Source of the DNA: Clostridiales bacterium DTU092 | GTDB taxonomy: Bacteria; Bacillota; Clostridia; Caldicoprobacterales; Caldicoprobacteraceae | Assembly: GCA_001513505.1 (NCBI GenBank) | Contig: LFTM01000019.1 | Location: 1 to 6,626, forward strand | Reading direction: 5' to 3' | Length of the DNA stretch: 6,626 nt | Shown here: positions 5,976-6,626 of the stretch, in pieces | How positions within the stretch are numbered: the stretch's first letter is position 1 | Layout: the number at the start of each line of letters is the position of its first letter | Position numbers and translations under genes: made by a program | The notes under the pieces: model-generated | The model's database searches: none | What the model saw: the letters and a program-made list of their open reading frames with translations, nothing else | What the model was told of the DNA's origin: nothing

Positions 5976-6004
5976 ATTATAAATCAGCCTTTTCAAAAAA
6001 TCAA
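5976..6004 (-). promoter_or_regulatory. Sigma-A-type promoter of the five-gene operon
   Basis: On the minus strand TTGATT (6004-5999), a 17-bp spacer and a perfect TATAAT (5981-5976) are followed by a predicted start near 5969, giving a leader of about 290 nt. A second TATAAT at 5782-5777 has no acceptable -35 and is less likely. Confidence 0.6.
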
Positions 6005-6020
6005 GACGCTTTAGACATAA

Positions 6021-6158
6021 TTAATTGCAAAAAAATTCTGTTTCCTCCCTATCTTTCAATACTTCATCAATATCAACCCATTTGTAATAACATAAATATG
6101 TAATGTATGTTTTTAATGCCTGATTGTATTTTTTCTGTGCGAAAATTTCTATTCTCAC
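6021..6158 (-). pseudogene. Possible gene remnant, 45 codons
   Basis: This leftward open frame from a GTG at 6158 to TAA at 6021 reads like protein (for example QKKYNQALKTYITY and WVDIDEVLKDREETEF), rich in Lys, Glu and Tyr. No ribosome binding site precedes the GTG and the frame is closed just upstream by TGA. The stop lies 17 nt before the -35 element of the operon promoter. I do not recognise a family. It may be the tail of a decayed gene or a chance frame in AT-rich DNA. Confidence 0.2.
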
Positions 6159-6187
6159 TTGACAAGTTCAACAAAAATATGTATGAT
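6159..6187 (+). promoter_or_regulatory. Strong rightward sigma-A-type promoter
   Basis: A perfect TTGACA (6159-6164), a 17-bp spacer and TATGAT (6182-6187, five of six) predict a start near 6194. The transcript would carry AAGGAG at 6228-6233 but no ATG, GTG or TTG at a proper distance. It may be the promoter of the gene at 6582 with a leader of about 390 nt, or of a small RNA or a decayed gene. Confidence 0.6.
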
Positions 6188-6241
6188 TTTGAATTGTGGC
6201 TGTTTTTTATAAAATTAAATAAATTACAAGGAGACTGTTAG

Positions 6242-6424
6242 AGCTCTATTATATGCCGGAAGTTTACAATACCAATATTAACAATTTTATATACTCTCTG
6301 GAATCTGCGTGGAGATTTTGTAGTACCTGACTTTAACAGTCCTGATTGCAACTACGAGTATTTGTGTGGAAATAAGCTCGATAGCACTATACTCGATGTA
6401 CTGAAAAAATATTGGTTTATATAA
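6242..6424 (+). pseudogene. Open frame without start, possible decayed gene
   Basis: A 60-codon frame follows an in-frame TAG at 6239-6241 and ends in TAA at 6422-6424. Its second half looks protein-like (LRGDFVVPDFNSPDCNYEY, then ILDVLKKYWFI) and is less AT-rich than its surroundings. It has no usable start codon. An overlapping ATG at 6253 opens a different frame of only 25 codons (MPEVYNTNINN...), 19 nt after AAGGAG. Together with the good promoter and the stranded ribosome binding site, this fits a small gene broken by frameshift or a stop, but could be chance. No family recognised. Confidence 0.25.
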
Positions 6425-6452
6425 CATAAGCCCAGGTTTTTAGCGATTTAAA

Positions 6453-6496
6453 TTTTGTATATACATATTGTCATTTTTTGTATATACATCTAGACA
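6453..6496. promoter_or_regulatory. Tandem palindromic operators TGTATATACA x2
   Basis: Two 21-bp near-identical direct repeats start at 6453 and 6476, 23 bp apart, about two helical turns. Each contains the perfect palindrome TGTATATACA (6456-6465 and 6479-6488). The GT-N4-AC core resembles operators of GntR/FadR-type regulators. The second copy overlaps a possible weak -35 (TTGTAT, 6478-6483) paired with TATATT (6501-6506), so binding would probably repress the gene at 6582. Confidence 0.5.
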
Positions 6497-6581
6497 TTAC
6501 TATATTATTTATATAGTATATTACTTGGCAATATACAATGGTTAATTATCAAATAATTATATTGTAATGGGGGTTTTTTAA

Positions 6582-6626
6582 ATGTCATTTATGTCGCCAA
6601 AACTGACCGCATCCCGTGATGTTATA
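6582..6626 (+). CDS. N-terminus of a rightward gene, cut by window end
   Basis: An ATG at 6582 opens a frame of 15 codons to the last base, reading MSFMSPKLTASRDVI. GGGGG lies 8 nt before it and is a weak ribosome binding site; a second ATG at 6591 is possible but too far from that site. Composition becomes less AT-rich exactly at the ATG, which supports coding. The gene is divergent from the sugar operon and has twin palindromic operators about 100 bp upstream. That placement is common for an autoregulated transcription factor of the locus, perhaps of the GntR type, but the visible residues are too few to assign a family. Confidence 0.5.
   Translation, partial: MSFMSPKLTASRDVI

Larger units (their letters stand above)
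5680..6581. other. AT-rich intergenic regulatory region, 0.9 kb
   Basis: No convincing full-length gene is visible here. The stretch separates the leftward operon from a rightward gene at 6582. It holds the operon leader and promoter, a rightward promoter, several palindromes and two open frames without good starts, each listed separately. Composition between about 6290 and 6400 is less AT-rich than the flanks. Confidence 0.7.

Noticed and set aside
1..6626. CRISPR array, tRNA, rRNA, insertion sequence or catabolite-responsive element (cre)
   Set aside because: I saw no regularly spaced repeats, tRNA-like folds, transposase motifs or clear match to the TGWAANCGNTNWCA consensus.

Overview
The window looks like an accessory carbohydrate-catabolism locus from an anaerobic Firmicute, most likely a Clostridia member. 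The basis is AT-rich intergenic DNA, strong AGGAGG-type ribosome binding sites, sigma-A-like promoters with 17-bp spacers, U-tract terminators and the protein families present. The exact genus cannot be read from the sequence.

Layout. Bases 1-480 hold a possible small leftward transcription unit (promoter 348-376, RBS 314-320, 38-codon ORF 188-304, hairpin 119-155), then the terminator of the main operon (423-455). Bases 487-5679 hold five leftward genes in one probable operon. In transcription order they are: an RraA-like aldolase-fold protein (4765-5679), a mandelate racemase/muconate lactonizing-type enolase-superfamily protein (3267-4661), an N-acylglucosamine/cellobiose 2-epimerase family protein (2028-3233), a short-chain dehydrogenase/reductase (SDR) with a degenerate cofactor-binding motif (1261-2001), and a canonical SDR (487-1248). 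Gaps between the last four genes are 33, 26 and 12 nt; the first gap is 103 nt without a clear terminator. Bases 5680-6581 are a 0.9-kb AT-rich regulatory region. It has a good leftward promoter (5976-6004), a palindrome just after its start point, a structured leader, a rightward promoter (6159-6187), possible decayed reading frames, and twin GT-N4-AC palindromes. At 6582 a rightward gene begins and runs off the window after 15 codons.

How the genes may work together (inference). SDR oxidation, enolase-superfamily dehydration of a sugar acid and RraA-type retro-aldol cleavage of a 2-keto-3-deoxy acid would form a non-phosphorylating sugar-acid route. A cytoplasmic 2-epimerase would supply or rearrange the aldose or disaccharide. 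No lactonase, transporter, kinase or glycoside hydrolase is visible, so the substrate is unknown and the rest of the pathway must lie elsewhere. The most unusual points are the SDR that keeps its catalytic residues but has lost the Rossmann glycines, the large insertion in the enolase-superfamily protein, and the complete-looking small transcription unit behind the operon.
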